Of a DNA stretch of 64,000 nucleotides, positions 12,001-24,393 are shown piece by piece. Position numbers and translations under genes: made by a program. Each line of letters begins with the position of its first letter. The stretch's first letter is position 1. The notes below the pieces were generated by a model. The model saw only the letters and a program-made list of their open reading frames with translations. It was not told the DNA's origin and did no database searches. Source of the DNA: Apium graveolens (taxonomy: Eukaryota > Streptophyta > Magnoliopsida > Apiales > Apiaceae); contig NC_133650.1 of NCBI RefSeq assembly GCF_009905375.1, forward strand, positions 290,732,270-290,796,269, written 5' to 3'.

Positions 12001-13662
12001 CAAGTGAGGGGGAGAAGCTTCACATTCAAATCAGTAAAGTAATTGTGCCTACAATTGCTCTCACCAAGCCACCAGTAACAGACAGTATTGATCTGATCAA
12101 TGAAGCAGCAACCAACATAAGAGCAGCTGAAAAGAAGAAGTTGAGTCCAATCAACTGGGAGAAAATTGATGAGGACATACAAAAGAAGTTTGGGCTAATA
12201 CAGAAGCCAGAAAAATCATCCATTCATCACTCTCAAGTCAAGCATATTTCTGTGAATGAAATGAGCATGAACTATCTGGAAAGAGGACAGCCATCTTGCA
12301 TCAAATCTCCAAAGGCTAAAATAATTCTGAAGCCAAGGGTGAACTATCAAAAATCATCATTAAAGAACCCTTTGGATACAGTGTATGAGACACCTAAGCC
12401 TGATGAGAAGAAGCTTCTGTCAAGATCAATTTTCTTCTACAAGGATCCAGCTGATTCAGCTTTAAAAAGGAGAATTGCTAAAGTTTTCAGAAATGGTAAA
12501 GAAATTTGTGTGGTGGCTGGACATCCTCAATTTGCTCAAGCAAAGAGAGAAGAAAAGGCAAGACTAAAGCAAGAAAAGAAGCAAGCTTCTCTAGATGCCA
12601 AAAAGGCTAAGCAAAAGAAAGAGCAAGCTGCTATCTTGGCCAAGCTACAAGCTGTAAAACCAACACAACAAATTCCTGCTCAGCCATCTGAAATCACTGA
12701 ATCTCAATATCCAAAGAAGCAAGTTGAACCATAACAGAAGAAAGCTCCAAGATACAAGGAATTGGCTAAAAGAACCAAAAGGAAATTGGACTTTGTTGAT
12801 AAGGATTGGAGTTTCAGTTTTCCAAGGAATCCACTCCAACTACAACTCAAGCATCAAAACCCTCTGTGGCATTTGAAGACATCAAGATGGTGGATCCTTA
12901 CAGGAACATTCATGGTGAACCTATTGTCCCTAAGGATGAACCAATAGATTGGGAGAGCCTACCAATTCCTGACTTCAATTTGCCAATCCTTAGCAAGTCA
13001 AAAAGAACAAAGTCAAGAGCAGTCAAGAAAGTGAAGTTGTCACCTCTCAAATCCAAATCTCTAACTAAATCTCAATCCAAAGTCAACAAGGGAGATTATA
13101 TGTACTTATGTGACATTAAGGAATTCTCTGATCTAAATCTCTATCTAGATGAACTAGAAGAAGTGAGAGGGATTGATGCCTACAGGAATCTACCTGAAAG
13201 GTTAGTTTTCAAGTACAAGGGAGGAAAGGAGATTCAATGGCCACTTCACAGGATTCTTCAAGATAGCCAAGTTGTGCTGATAAATGTTTACTCATCCTTC
13301 AGGAAGAACTTTGGATTCAATATAACTGCAAGAAGACTGGTTCTAAAGAAGATTGAAGAATTGAGGAGTATTAGAGCTAAAGATGCACTCCCAAAGACTC
13401 TAATCATTCCCTTCCCTACACAGGGAAAAGAGTGCATCTAAGGCCCTACTGGCTGATGGAGTTCATGGATGACAAAGGAGTGAGAAGATTTTTCAGATTA
13501 GAAGACCAATTGAGCATCTCTAGCAATGAGACTCTTTTGGAAATGCAAGAAAAGCTAAATCTCTCAGAATCTGATGAACTGGAATTTCACAGACAGCTCC
13601 AAAATCAGATAGAAGAAAACAACAAAAAGCTTGGAAGGAGATCCAGATCTTCAAGGAAATAG
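9092..13662 (+). pseudogene. Sirevirus env-like ORF, broken, about 1,500 codons
   Basis: Pieces in several frames join into one long protein. The N-terminal part (9092-9880) matches in layout the minus-strand copy starting at 49114, including a conserved LRKEWSF stretch near 9503. A Ser/Thr/Pro/Lys-rich linker follows (9880-11160), then helical, Gln-rich coiled-coil-like sequence (11560-11960), a Lys-rich segment (12540-12640) and a conserved C-terminal region (13090-13660). Breaks are a frameshift in a CA run near 9412, stops at 10174, 10650 and 11151, a frameshift in a CA run near 10383, a stop at 12732, and frameshifts near 12815 and 13435. The longest open piece is 11163-12734 (523 codons). 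No membrane segment is evident; the function of such ORFs is unknown. Confidence 0.75.
10741..10860 (+). repeat. ATCCGTCG/CGATGGAT motif cluster inside env-like ORF
   Basis: Within coding sequence the short motif CGA(C/T)GGAT and its reverse complement ATCCGTCG occur about six times in 120 bp. The same motif is repeated in the 3' LTR of this element. Confidence 0.75.
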
Positions 13663-13850
13663 ATTAATCTGCTCAGGCTAGAGGAGCACCTTGAAAATGA
13701 CTGTGAGCAAATATTTGTACATTTTGTTAATTAAAGCACTTTACAGTATTTTCTACTTTCTTTTGAAGCGGTATTTTTAGGGTGTTTTGTTATCATCAAG
13801 TTTCTCTTAATTTATGGCTACAATTCCAGTAGACATAAATTGGGAGAGAT
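13663..13850 (+). other. 3' untranslated spacer with polypurine tract
   Basis: Short spacer from the env-like stop to the LTR. The polypurine tract AAATTGGGAGAGA is at 13837-13849. The minus-strand copy has AAATTGGGAAGA at the same place before its LTR, which supports the assignment. Confidence 0.75.
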
Positions 13851-14834
13851 TGTTGTGAATATGTTGTGAACTTGATGATTTCATTAACAAAACACCTTAG
13901 TAGATTTTACTAAGTGAAAAATGTAGCACTCGACAGATAAGGATTGTAGTCCCGACAGATGACTCTACATAGTCCCGACGGATGATAATTTACTATCCAT
14001 CAAGTGAGTAGCTTGTGTAACAATAAGTCTGTAGCACATTTCTGCATACACATTGTCCAGATTCTATAAGTAGTACTCAAGTCATGTTGACTTTAACTAG
14101 ATATGTAGAATAGGTTGATTAACTATACATAGATGATGTCTTGTAATTCTGTATAAATGAAATGAAGTCAAGTGCCAGATAGCTACCCGACGGATAAACA
14201 ACAATGCCACTCGACGGATGATCAACTAGGCAACCCGACGGATGATCATGTACCCGACGGATAATCAATTCAAACATCAGTTGACAATGACAACACAGTC
14301 ACATGCGTCGAGTGTATGCAAATGGAATGTGGAAGCCTATTCAACTGGATTTTAGAGAACAAAGAAGCATTGCCATTTCCATGCTATTATGAAGATATTC
14401 AAAGATGCTGGAAAAGAGTAATGAAGCAGTATAGTATTAGACTAGATAGTTTTTGTCTTATTATATTGTCTTATTACTTTGTAATCTTGGTGTTATATAA
14501 ACCAAGAAGTAGCAAAAAGAACTGAGCAATAAACAGAGAAACATTTGTAAGCTGTATTCTTAGCATTTCTCAGAAATCTTAGTAATTAAAATTTGTAAGC
14601 AGTTGTGAGCTAACTGCTACACAGAGTTCTCTTGATATATTATATATCTCTGGTGGATACATTCAAATCCACCAGAAAGTTTTTAAAGACTTATGTTTTT
14701 AATTACTTGTGTTTTGATTCATTTCAAGTTATTATTCCGCACTCTGCAAATCAATTCACACTGATATATATATTTAAGTTAGAACACCTTCAACCCCCCT
14801 TCTGTAATTCTTGTTACATTGTTAGGGACTAACA
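13851..14834 (+). mobile_element. Sirevirus-type 3' LTR
   Basis: Starts TGTTGTGAATATG after the polypurine tract and ends ...GGGACTAACA, about 984 bp. A TATA box (TATATAA) is at 14494-14500. The motif CGAC(G/A)GAT is repeated at 13931-14000 and at 14186-14266. The 3' end is inferred from the CA terminus and a typical copia-like terminus. Confidence 0.8.
14186..14266 (+). repeat. CCGACGGAT motif cluster in LTR
   Basis: Four copies of (C/T)CGACGGAT(A/G)A lie about 20-30 bp apart upstream of the TATA box. A further looser cluster is at 13931-14000. Position upstream of the promoter suggests a regulatory or packaging role, which is inference. Confidence 0.8.
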
Positions 14835-17800
14835 CGAGTTGTTAAAGAAATTAGAGATAGAATAAATATATAAAAATAGAGATTTAATAGAAATGTTGTG
14901 GATGTGAGATTTTCCCTAGTTGGAAATGTGAATATATGTTATTTGAGTCATTTGTTATTGATTTTGTGGTTAGTGTATTTTTATATATTTTTAAATGAAT
15001 TATTGATTGAAAAATAGTGATTATTTCACTCTAAAACATTTATGTAAAATCATTGAAACATGTTTAAATCTTAAAACTTGTTTTGTTATCTCTAAAATAG
15101 TTCTAGAGACTTTTTAAAAATGATAGTTAGATATATTACAATGTATAGGTATTTTAAAATAATTTTTAAAAGAATTATTTCTATTTTGCGTTTTAACTTG
15201 CAAAATTCGTAATATATAAACCATTTGCTCAAAATTTATATTAAAAATATGGCGATAAAGCTAATTTTTCATCTTCATATTAAAAATAATTTCAAATTAT
15301 TTCCACCTTTTTGAGAACCCCGCTATTTTATTCTAATTCGTTTTAGCATTTTTGCATAAAAGAAAATGAAAAAGCAAATCAGAAAATATTTATTGGGAGA
15401 TTACTAAAATACCCATGGGCTCCAAAAAAGACCCATAGGCCTTCCTGACCTTCCTTTTATCCTCCTCTCTTCGTCACTCTCAATTCTCATCTCTCTTCTC
15501 TCTCTCGGTAAATACTCCCTCTCTCTTCTCTCTCCGTCATTTTTTTCGGTCGATTCTTGTTGCGAGGTCGGATTTCCGTTATAATTTACCTCCTAATCCC
15601 TATATACGGGTTGCATGTATGTATAGTTTTGTTTTGGTTCAAATTAATCAACACCTATTTTGGGGGTTCGATTTAAGCTCTCGATTTTGATTGCTTAATG
15701 ATATACTTGAGTTGGGTGATGAGTTTACGTGATACTGGTGAGGTTCGTGGAAGGAAGCCCCAATTAGGGTACTTCCGAGGCCTTGCTCTTCCGGCGATGA
15801 GCTCCGCCGAGCCTTAAAAATCAAAATTTTTAAAAATTCACTATTGAGCCTTAAAAATCGAAGTCAGGCCTATTCTCGTTTGTGCATGTAGTTAATTCAA
15901 AAATTCACAATTCTTTTAATTTGAAAATTGCTTGATTTTAGTTCGATTTTTGTGATTATTTGGTGTTTAGAAGTTCGATAATTTGTTTAAAGAATAGTTG
16001 TAAGGTTGCATGTCGAAATTGATGAGGTTTTCAGATTATTACTTTCGAAAATTTGAAGTTTTGACATGATTTTTTTGTGAATTATTGTTGTGTACGCGCT
16101 TGATGTTCGGTTTTGATTAAGAATCAATGGTTTTGATGTTCGATTATGCATTTAAATGTTAAGTGCAAGATTTATATAGAATTTAAAAGATTATGCAAAA
16201 TTTTATATTTAGATTGTATTGGAGTTTAATATTTGAGTAATTGATTGGATTATTGTCATAATATAAGGTTGATTGGTTGAGGACTAAATGGAAGTAAGTA
16301 AATACAAATACTTCGTTTCAAATTTTCTGCAGAAATGTAATGTAATTAATCAATAATTGATAATACAAGTTGCTTAAAGATTGGAATAATAAATATATGA
16401 ATATGAGTCTGCTATTGCTCGTGATTACGTGGCTTACTATGTGTAAATGATGATATGTGTGATTGGAATAATAAATATATGAATATGAGTTTGCTATTGC
16501 TCGTGATTACGTGGCTTACTATGTGTAAATGATGATATGTGTTATCTGTAATTGACATGTACTTATGTAATTATTTGAATTAGAGAAAAGCAAAGTCGAC
16601 AAAAATTTAAGTATAATTAAGTAATGGATGTGATTATGTGTATACGTGACTATGTGATTATAAAGTAAAGGTGTATGCATATATGTTATTTAACGCGAAA
16701 GGGTAGAAAGTTAAAACATTCATGGGAGCGTCATTTTGTTATGAGATCCCTAATTAGGGTTTATTTAAATGTGTAGATTCAGGCAGCGAGAGTGCTCAAG
16801 GTAGAAAGGGACAGTAACCCTATTCAGATAAAAAAAGAAAGCTTTTGAGGCAAGTAACTCTGTCCTCCCTTGCAAAATAAAATGTGATATGAAATGTTAA
16901 AGGAATTGATAGAGATGATGTGATAATGTTATCCCCTCAAACTCAAACACCCTTATTGCTAGCTTATTCTTTATATACTTGCCATGATTATTCCACTACC
17001 ATGTTCATTTCATTATTTCCTATGTTACCCTGATACTTTTGTTTTGATAATAACTACACTTTGCTAACTCCCCCACGTTGAGATTGATTATGCTTTGCTA
17101 GTACCTATACCTTCCCACTAAATTTTATTTCTTGAACTACGTTTCCTTGTTACACCCTTGATTTAGATTTGAATCCCTGAAATTGAAATTTAAGAATGAT
17201 TTTCGACTTGAAAGAGTCCAAATAATATCAAAGGATGGTAATTCTTGTAAAATGAATTGTGAATTAAGATTATAAACAAATTTCCAATATAAAGGTTTTC
17301 ATTGAAATCCTAAAGATTGGAGGCTTAAGTGGTCGTGTAATAACGTTCCATCCAAGTGTATGGAGCTCGGAGGTATCCTGGAGCGTTGTGTAACCGGAGA
17401 TAGACCAGTATATAAGAAGGCCAATATAGTGCCTTAGGTACCTTTTACAACCGGATGGAGGTCAGTACGTGTTGATCACCCGTATCGTATTTATCAGTTA
17501 TACACTCCAATCCATTTTATTAAAATTATCGAAAAATATGATTTTGCAAAGTATCTATTATAGATGAGTACATTTAAAGATTGATTTCAAAAAATAATGG
17601 AAAGATTTGAGTCAGAAATGCTTAAACCCAATCAACCTTTCTTTCAATAACCTTCTGGAACCTAAACACTTAAAACCCAGAGCCAAAACTTGTGGGTATG
17701 AACCCTTTTAACATTAAAGTGATCTGAATAGTTATTAATCATTATGGTTACTTGTTGCATTTTATATTCATATTATTTTGGTATTGTTCTAACCTTGACA

Positions 17801-18164
17801 ATTAAGCTTGAGAATGGCAAGGCTTAGACGTGCTGCCAGTAAGAGTGTTTATAACGTTCCCTTTCGTACTATTAGGTTTGCCATTCCAGATCAGGTAGAT
17901 GGAGTCAGTAAGATCAACGACATATTTTGCGCTGTATAGTATTTTGGTTCAGATACTCTTTGGTTATCTGACAATTCCAAGTTGGAATTGTTTTAATATT
18001 CATAAAAGTTTGTAATAATATTAGTTTAATATTTTAGTTTGTAATACCTTATCTTGTGTAGGCCCTATAGCATCTCGGCGTTGTCATTATTTTATTGCAT
18101 GGTTAATTATTAATATATTGGTGTCGTGGCTCCTCGATCTTGACCTCGGATCGGAGGTCATACA
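14835..18164 (+). mobile_element. Chromovirus (Tekay/Del-like) 5' LTR, left edge uncertain
   Basis: Long non-coding sequence that ends ...GGAGGTCATACA just before a tRNA-Met-type primer binding site. It has promoter-like features: a C/T-rich stretch at 15460-15530 and a leader-like region after it. I could not find the LTR start; it lies somewhere between 14835 and about 15400, so the first bases here may be flanking DNA. The length (about 3 kb) suits Tekay-type LTRs. No ORF of note. Confidence 0.6.
16380..16542 (+). repeat. 82-bp tandem duplication
   Basis: A unit starting ATTGGAATAATAAATATATG at 16380 is repeated at 16462 with only about two base differences. It lies in the putative chromovirus LTR. 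Confidence 0.95.
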
Positions 18165-18167
18165 AGT

Positions 18168-18179
18168 TGATATCAGAGC
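18168..18179 (+). other. Primer binding site (tRNA-Met type)
   Basis: TGATATCAGAGC differs by one base from the common plant retrotransposon primer site TGGTATCAGAGC. It lies three bases after the LTR end. Confidence 0.8.
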
Positions 18180-18350
18180 TACATGATTTAGTTCCTGAAA
18201 CAAGTTAGGTTAAAGTGAAAATGAGTGAGAGCGTTCGACTCATATAGAGTTGAGTTGAGACTATCAGGAATAGTCTTGAATGTTAGGTCAAAATAGAGAA
18301 TTAGGTTGGTTTTAGATTTAAGATAACCCTAATAATGTTTCCTTGGTTTT

Positions 18351-20273
18351 ATGTTTTATGTTTTTGGATGTCAAGATCCTGATAGAAGCACATATGGTAG
18401 TGATGTCCAGTCGACTCCTCTTGTTATCCTTCATGGCTCTCGTATTGATACCCTTCCACCTCCATCTTAGGTGCCACGGTATATTAGTTCAGATACATAT
18501 GAGGATCCCTCTGAGGACATTACCCCTATGCCTGTTTCTCCTATGGTACCACCACCTAAGCCCACACCTGTTAGGGCAGATTTTCCAGCACCCACTACTG
18601 AGATTCATGTTGCCGCTAGGGCCACTACCTTGCTTATGCTTGCCCATGGATACCGATCTGGCCAGAGACCGTGACTTGAATGAAGGACCTTCCTCTAGTG
18701 ATGCTATTACTGAGGCCCGCATGGTGCATAAGCTGAGGTAGATGTTTTCCGTGCTGAGGGAGATTCTAGACCGTGATGTTTGGAATAGAGATGTTAGCTG
18801 GTTTCAGACAGGACAGCTGGTGGAGCCGGTAGTCGGTTGTGTTATTTTTCAGCACCAGTAAGCTCAGAATGACTGGGTCAGATGCCATGTTTTCCTGTTA
18901 TGTTTTTCGTTTATTCTAGTATTGTAGTTGTAACGGTTGGTCAGAAGTGAGGGGCGAGTAAGGGGATATTTTCCAGTTTTTCCCTTATTTGACCCTAGTT
19001 ATGTTGTGGTATTCTATTTTCATTCGAACATGTTGTTGTAACTGTAACCTTGGCACTATCTATCCACGCATCTTTGTTTATTTACTTTTGCACCTTAAAT
19101 TATAACTGCTTACTTAAACTGTTGAATAATAACTTTGTTTAATACCTTTTCATAATACCTCTATTTATTACTTTGGTAACAAACTATCCCAACTCTTAAA
19201 CATGCGGAAACCCCTTATGCGACGAGCTGACGAGCGAATTATTTAGTAATAGGTATTCATGTGCAAAAAGGATAAAATTTGAAAAGAGAGTTTTATAGAT
19301 TATTTTACTTAATGATTTTGATACTTGATATTGACTTCCATGTTATCCTATTGTCGAATAAGTTGATTGTTGGAAACAGTAAATGGCAACCCCACCAATC
19401 AGCCTAGAAGAAGAGAACCAAAACCAGAATCAAGAAAATCTTCCAATGGATACTTCTTCAATAACAAGCAGCTGCACTTGCTAGGCAGCAACCCCCAACA
19501 CCCAAATTTGGTAGTTTCAAAACCTTTCAGTCTATTCACCCTCCTGAGTTTATCGGGACAGCTGATTCGATTAAAGAGAAATCTTGGTTAAAAGAAATAG
19601 AGAAAGCGTTTTTTTAGCTGAAGTAAAGGATGATAAGAAGACTAAATATGTGAGTTTAATTCTGAAGGATGGAGCAAATTAATGGTGGGAATCTACTAAG
19701 GTATTACAAGAAGAATAGGTTATCACCTGGAAGAAGTTCACCGAGTTGTTTTTGGATAAATATTTTCCAAGCTATATGCGAGATGAGTTGGAACTCAAGT
19801 TTTTAGAGTTGAGGCAAGAGAGTATGTTTGTGTAATAATATGAAACCAGGTTTTCAGAGCTAGGAAGATTTGTACATGTATATATAGACTCTGAGTCAAA
19901 GAAAGTAAAAAGATTTCAACAAGGGCTTAAACCATGAATTTGAAGCCAAGTAGCTGTTTTTGAATTAAGAACATATGCCGGTGTTGTATAGAAGACCCTC
20001 ATAGTGGAAGGAGAGAGTGAAATAAGCAGAAAGGATAACGAAGGAAAGGAATTTTGAAGGTTCAAATAAGTTACAAGTGCAATGATGTTCTAAGTTCAGG
20101 AATAAGTTCGGAAAGGGTTCGGGAAGTTCGTTTGATAGGAATCAAAAGTTTCAGAAATTCAAGTATGGGAACGAAAATCGTTTCAAAAGTCAAATCAAAT
20201 AGCCAAGGATAATGGACCTCCAGTTCAAGATTGTAAAGTTTATGGAAAGAAGCATTCTGGGAGATGCGGCAAA
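18351..20273 (+). pseudogene. gag: Chromovirus gag (heavily decayed)
   Basis: The N-terminus starts near ATG 18351 and reads through a Pro-rich region (PRYISSDTYED at 18477; PMVPPPKPTPV near 18545). A retrotransposon capsid region can be followed in mixed frames at about 19500-19990, for example WKKFTELFLDKYFP near 19730. Many stops and frameshifts are present. Gag forms the particle and binds RNA. Confidence 0.7.
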
Positions 20274-20891
20274 TTGAATATCACTTGTTTTAAATGCAAC
20301 CAGAAGGGTCACTATTCCATTGAATTTACCAATACTATGGAAAAACTATGGATGGCTTGTTTTAAGTGTGGGAAAGTTGGTCACATAGAAAAGAATTACA
20401 AGGAGCTTGTTCAAAGGGCTAATGTTCTTAGAATCACTAGACCTCCTCTACCAACTCCACCGGTACAACCAAGGGCTAGAACCTTGAACATGACCGTGAA
20501 GGATGTTGTTCAGGATGCAAATGTGATTGCAGGTATGCTTATCATAAATTCTATAGAAGGAAAAACGTTAATAGATTCTGGAGCTATAAGATCATCTGTA
20601 TTTGAGAATTTTGTGGATAAGTTGAATTGTGTTACCCACCCTCTAAAATCTAAATTGGTTATTGAGGTAGCGAATCAGGATAGAGTTACTGTCGATAGAA
20701 GATATCCTAATTACGATATTATATTAGAAGGATGTCATTTCTCCGTTGACTTAATACCTTTTATGTTAAGAGAACTTGACGTTATATTAGGAATGAATTG
20801 GTTGAGGAATCATGACGCTCAGATTGAATGTAAGGATAATAAGGTGAAATTAAAATCAAAGGATAGTAAAGAAGTGGTATTTCGAGGCTGA
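20274..20891 (+). pseudogene. Chromovirus nucleocapsid and protease fragment
   Basis: An open stretch of 205 codons. Two zinc-knuckle-like motifs (CFKCNQKGH and CFKCGKVGH) lie at codons 5-13 and 29-37, but the final cysteine of each is replaced (Phe and Tyr), so neither can bind zinc normally. The aspartic protease core LIDSGA is near codon 100, followed by a conserved VILGMNWL near codon 172. It continues the gag above; RT follows after stops. Confidence 0.82.
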
Positions 20892-20949
20892 AAATAAGAA
20901 AAGAAGTTTTTGTCCATGATACAAGCAAGGAGATTGCTACGACAAGGAT

Positions 20950-21330
20950 GTGAAGCCTATTTTGGCCCATGTGATTGATTTTAGTAAAGAATCACCAAAG
21001 ATGGAAGAAAATCATGTTGTGTGTGAATTTCTTAACGTATTTCCTGATGTATTGCCCGGACTTCCGCCAGATCAAGAAATTGAATTCACCATTGATTTGG
21101 CCCCTGGAACTGAACCATTCTCGAAAGCTCCGTATCGAATGGCGCCAGTTAAAATGAAGTTGTTAGCGATGCAATTACAAGAGTTATTGGACGAAGGAGT
21201 AATCCGATCAATTCTATCACCTTGGGTGAAGTAGTACCATTCGTCAAAAAGAAGGATGGAAGTATGAGGTTATGCATAGATTATCGCGAGCTTAATAAGA
21301 TGGCCATTTAGAACAGATATTCTTTACCAC
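20950..21330 (+). pseudogene. pol: Chromovirus RT N-terminal fragment
   Basis: Begins with the linker FPDVLPGLPP and continues to RT blocks APYRMAP and LLDEGVIR. After a stop at 21232 and a frameshift it reads [17 protein letters not shown] near 21250-21300. It is cut at 21330 by an inserted LTR. The catalytic YxDD block is absent. Confidence 0.85.
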
Positions 21331-23375
21331 TGTAACGCCCCCAAATCCGGGGTCAAAGAATTTGGTCGTCGCAATGAAACCTCAATAAAATATAACTTAT
21401 TTAATCAATAAACAAATACTAGCAGTTGAAATACACTATCTGCGACCCCAAACTAAAGTAAGATCTTTTTAGGTTCCAATGCTAGAAACATGAATTTCCA
21501 AATTCCATAAATCAAAATTTCCTTCTTTTGAAACTTCTTTCAACAATTTCCAAATATAAAACTAAACCCACTAGTATAACTTCGAAAAGAAGTATACTAG
21601 GCCCAATTATATGATAACACAACTAATAAATATATATAAACAACTTTACATAATAGAAATTACACTAGTTCCGCAAACCTTGAACCATCTATCTTTATAA
21701 AATCTTATTTCTCATCTTTGCTCAAGTTACGCGTCTAACATCGTCAGTCTACTTCTTTTTGGAAGGTTAGATTTAAAACAAGCAAATATTAGCGAAAGAA
21801 ATTCTTAGCAAGTTCAATATTACATATTTATGGTATTTTGATATAAAATCGATATTTGCAATGGAGCAGAACATTTATAACAATAATTGTTAAATCATAA
21901 AATTAGTTAAGGAATCCAATAATTGTTTCCTCAACCGTATTCAAAACCATTTGATATATTTGGGCAAAATGCTTCAGCAATAATTTGAATCTCATTAGGG
22001 ACCAGAACTTGTAAAAAATATTTACAAGAATTTCGTTTCGTAAATAATAATATGAAACATCAATTTTGGACTGAATCATAAACTTTATCTCATTTTATTC
22101 AAAACCGCACCCTTGATATTAATACTCATTTTGATGTCAACGTCAACTTAGCTATCAATACTAATTTTTGATGCTTACAACATATCATACTGAAGTGAAC
22201 AACAACTTAGATATTAATACTAATTTTTTATATTAACAACAAATTAAATATCAATATCAATTTTTGATGTAAACCATGCAACAACAACATCTGAACAATG
22301 AAAGCTTATCATAAGCTTAAAGAGTAAACGACCGTTTTAGATTGGAATCCTTAACTGACGGATGTACTATCACAGTTGGTCAGTTCGTGTGATAGCACTG
22401 AATCATAATTCGTAGAAACATGTCCACAAACCAGGAGTACTCAAATAAAAAGGTAATATATTTGCCTGGGGCAAAAGTGGTATTATAAATATTTCATATA
22501 ATACCTAGCCCTTCATTGGACCTCCGTCAGGGCCACTTACGCATTCATCCAATAAAAAAAATATTTTCTTAAAAGAATCGATTCAATCGAGATCTTGAAT
22601 TACATAACTTTTCATTTCACATGGTTCAGAGTAATTGCAGCAACTGATGGCGAGATAAGCAGAACAATTAGTTATTCGCTAATTATACAATAATGATTCA
22701 TTATATAGAGTATATCTGGATAGTATAGTTATTCACAACCTATTAAAAAAGGGGTTTATTGTCTAGCAGAACAATTACTAGAATAACATGATTTCAATAA
22801 TTAAATGATTATCCGCATACAATCTCCCAAAAACATTTATAAAACATTTTAGATTTTAAATATATAAATATTCATCTATTCTTAAATTAGAACAGAAACA
22901 GGGTATTTGCCTAATCAGAATTAAACATTTTGATATGTAAAACATTTAACTATTCTGAAATTAGAATAGGGAGTAACACGTGCCTTTGGTCATTAGCAAC
23001 TAGGCACACTCGTAATAACACAATCTCTCATTCTGAATTCCCATGACATCCCCATCTTTTATTTCGGTAATTCTATGATCTGCCGCTCATGCGGTTGTTA
23101 GCCAGATATGCTGCACTATTCAACTTTACTCTTGATCCCAAAGTCTTGTCTTGATCATCTTGAAAGACTCGCATCTACAATTAAAAGATATCACTTTAAT
23201 CGCTTACACGATAATTACTCGACGAGTTGCGCGTCTAAAAGTATATCTTCTACCCATACGAGAGCCCATACATAAAGACAATAATTAAACACAAGATACT
23301 GAAATCACGGAGACACATAGTTCCCATAATACGTAGGCACATAATTCACGTATCACATAATTCATACAACACATA
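21331..23375 (-). mobile_element. Chromovirus LTR fragment inserted in RT
   Basis: Starts TGTAACGCCCCCAAATCC on the + strand and stays recognisably similar to the solo LTR at 42599 until about 23375, including blocks around CGTAGAAACATGTCC and TCACGTATCACATAATTC. By comparison with the Tekay-type element at 57608 this is the reverse complement of an LTR end, so the element faces the - strand. The other LTR end (...TTACA plus a copy of the ACCAC flank) is not found, so the copy is truncated. No ORF is seen. Confidence 0.75.
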
Positions 23376-24393
23376 ACACAAGTCCATTTGATTTTTTACG
23401 CGTATTTTAAGGTATATAAAAGTTATAACCCCGCATACATTTTTCTAAAATTTCTTTTTTTGAATTAAAATTTAATACCTATACTTTTATTTAGAAAAAA
23501 AATTAAAAATAATTTATGGAGCTATTCTTTTTAGACTTAATTACAGTAAAATGGTTCCAACTATTTTATTTTTGCACATAAATAGCTCAATTATGGTAAC
23601 TAGTACGACAATGGGCGAATAATAATTTTTTAAACACCCGATAGCGTTCCGTCAAATATGATTAAACGGGCGTTAGTTTAATGATAAAGTAAAACACAAT
23701 CAAGGTTAAAGGGATAAAATCAATCCAAATAAAGTAATAGATGTTAAAAACCTGAATTTGATGAAAAGCAAAATGTGAAAAGTGAAAAAATTGTAAATGG
23801 GGCAAATAAGAAATAACAAATTAAAAGATGTGGAAGAACACAACAGATGGTAAGCTTTAAGACAATTAATACTTTTAATTCTCAACTAATTTAAAAATAT
23901 AAGAACTTCATTAATATTAATGATGTATTATAAATTTTATTTGGACAAAAGCCTTTTAATCTAGATTCCTATAAATTCCCCAACAATAGCAGACCTCCCG
24001 TCCTAAAAACACCCAATTATTTTTCTAACCCATCTCTGAATATCATCACACACACACACTCATTCTTCACATATAAAAGTCACACCATACATATATGCAC
24101 TCTGTCACATTATAACTAATTCGACTCCAGAGAATATACAATTAATTAGTTCAAACCCGGAATATAATCGATTACTTCGACCCCGGAATACAATCAAGCC
24201 CTTTTTCACAATCAACCATCAATCTTTTCCCTTTTCTTTTACAAACTGAATCAGACACACACATCTAAACATAAACATCTATGTATTTTAAGAATCGGAG
24301 CTGTGAAAAAATTGTACATCGATCATTTATAATATCAGGCTCATTTCACCTAACTATTTTGCCCTCAAGTTAAAATAAATGTTTACATTCTAA

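Larger units (their letters stand above)
8859..14834 (+). mobile_element. Sirevirus-type Ty1/copia element, 3' part
   Basis: Contains a pre-ORF spacer, a long env-like ORF, a polypurine tract and a 3' LTR. Its pol must lie left of the window beyond the inserted Athila. The Sirevirus assignment rests on the env-like ORF after pol, on the LTR style (TGTTGTG start), and on similarity of layout and N-terminal sequence to the minus-strand copy at 34895-62439, where pol is visible. The motif CCGACGGAT recurs at 8859, in the ORF and in the LTR. Confidence 0.78.
18165..21330 (+). mobile_element. Internal region of + strand chromovirus, truncated in RT
   Basis: Holds the primer site, gag, protease and the start of RT in the normal Ty3/gypsy order. 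It stops at 21330 where a different LTR begins in the middle of the RT core. I do not see RT, RNase H or integrase resume further right, so the 3' part has been lost. Confidence 0.82.
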
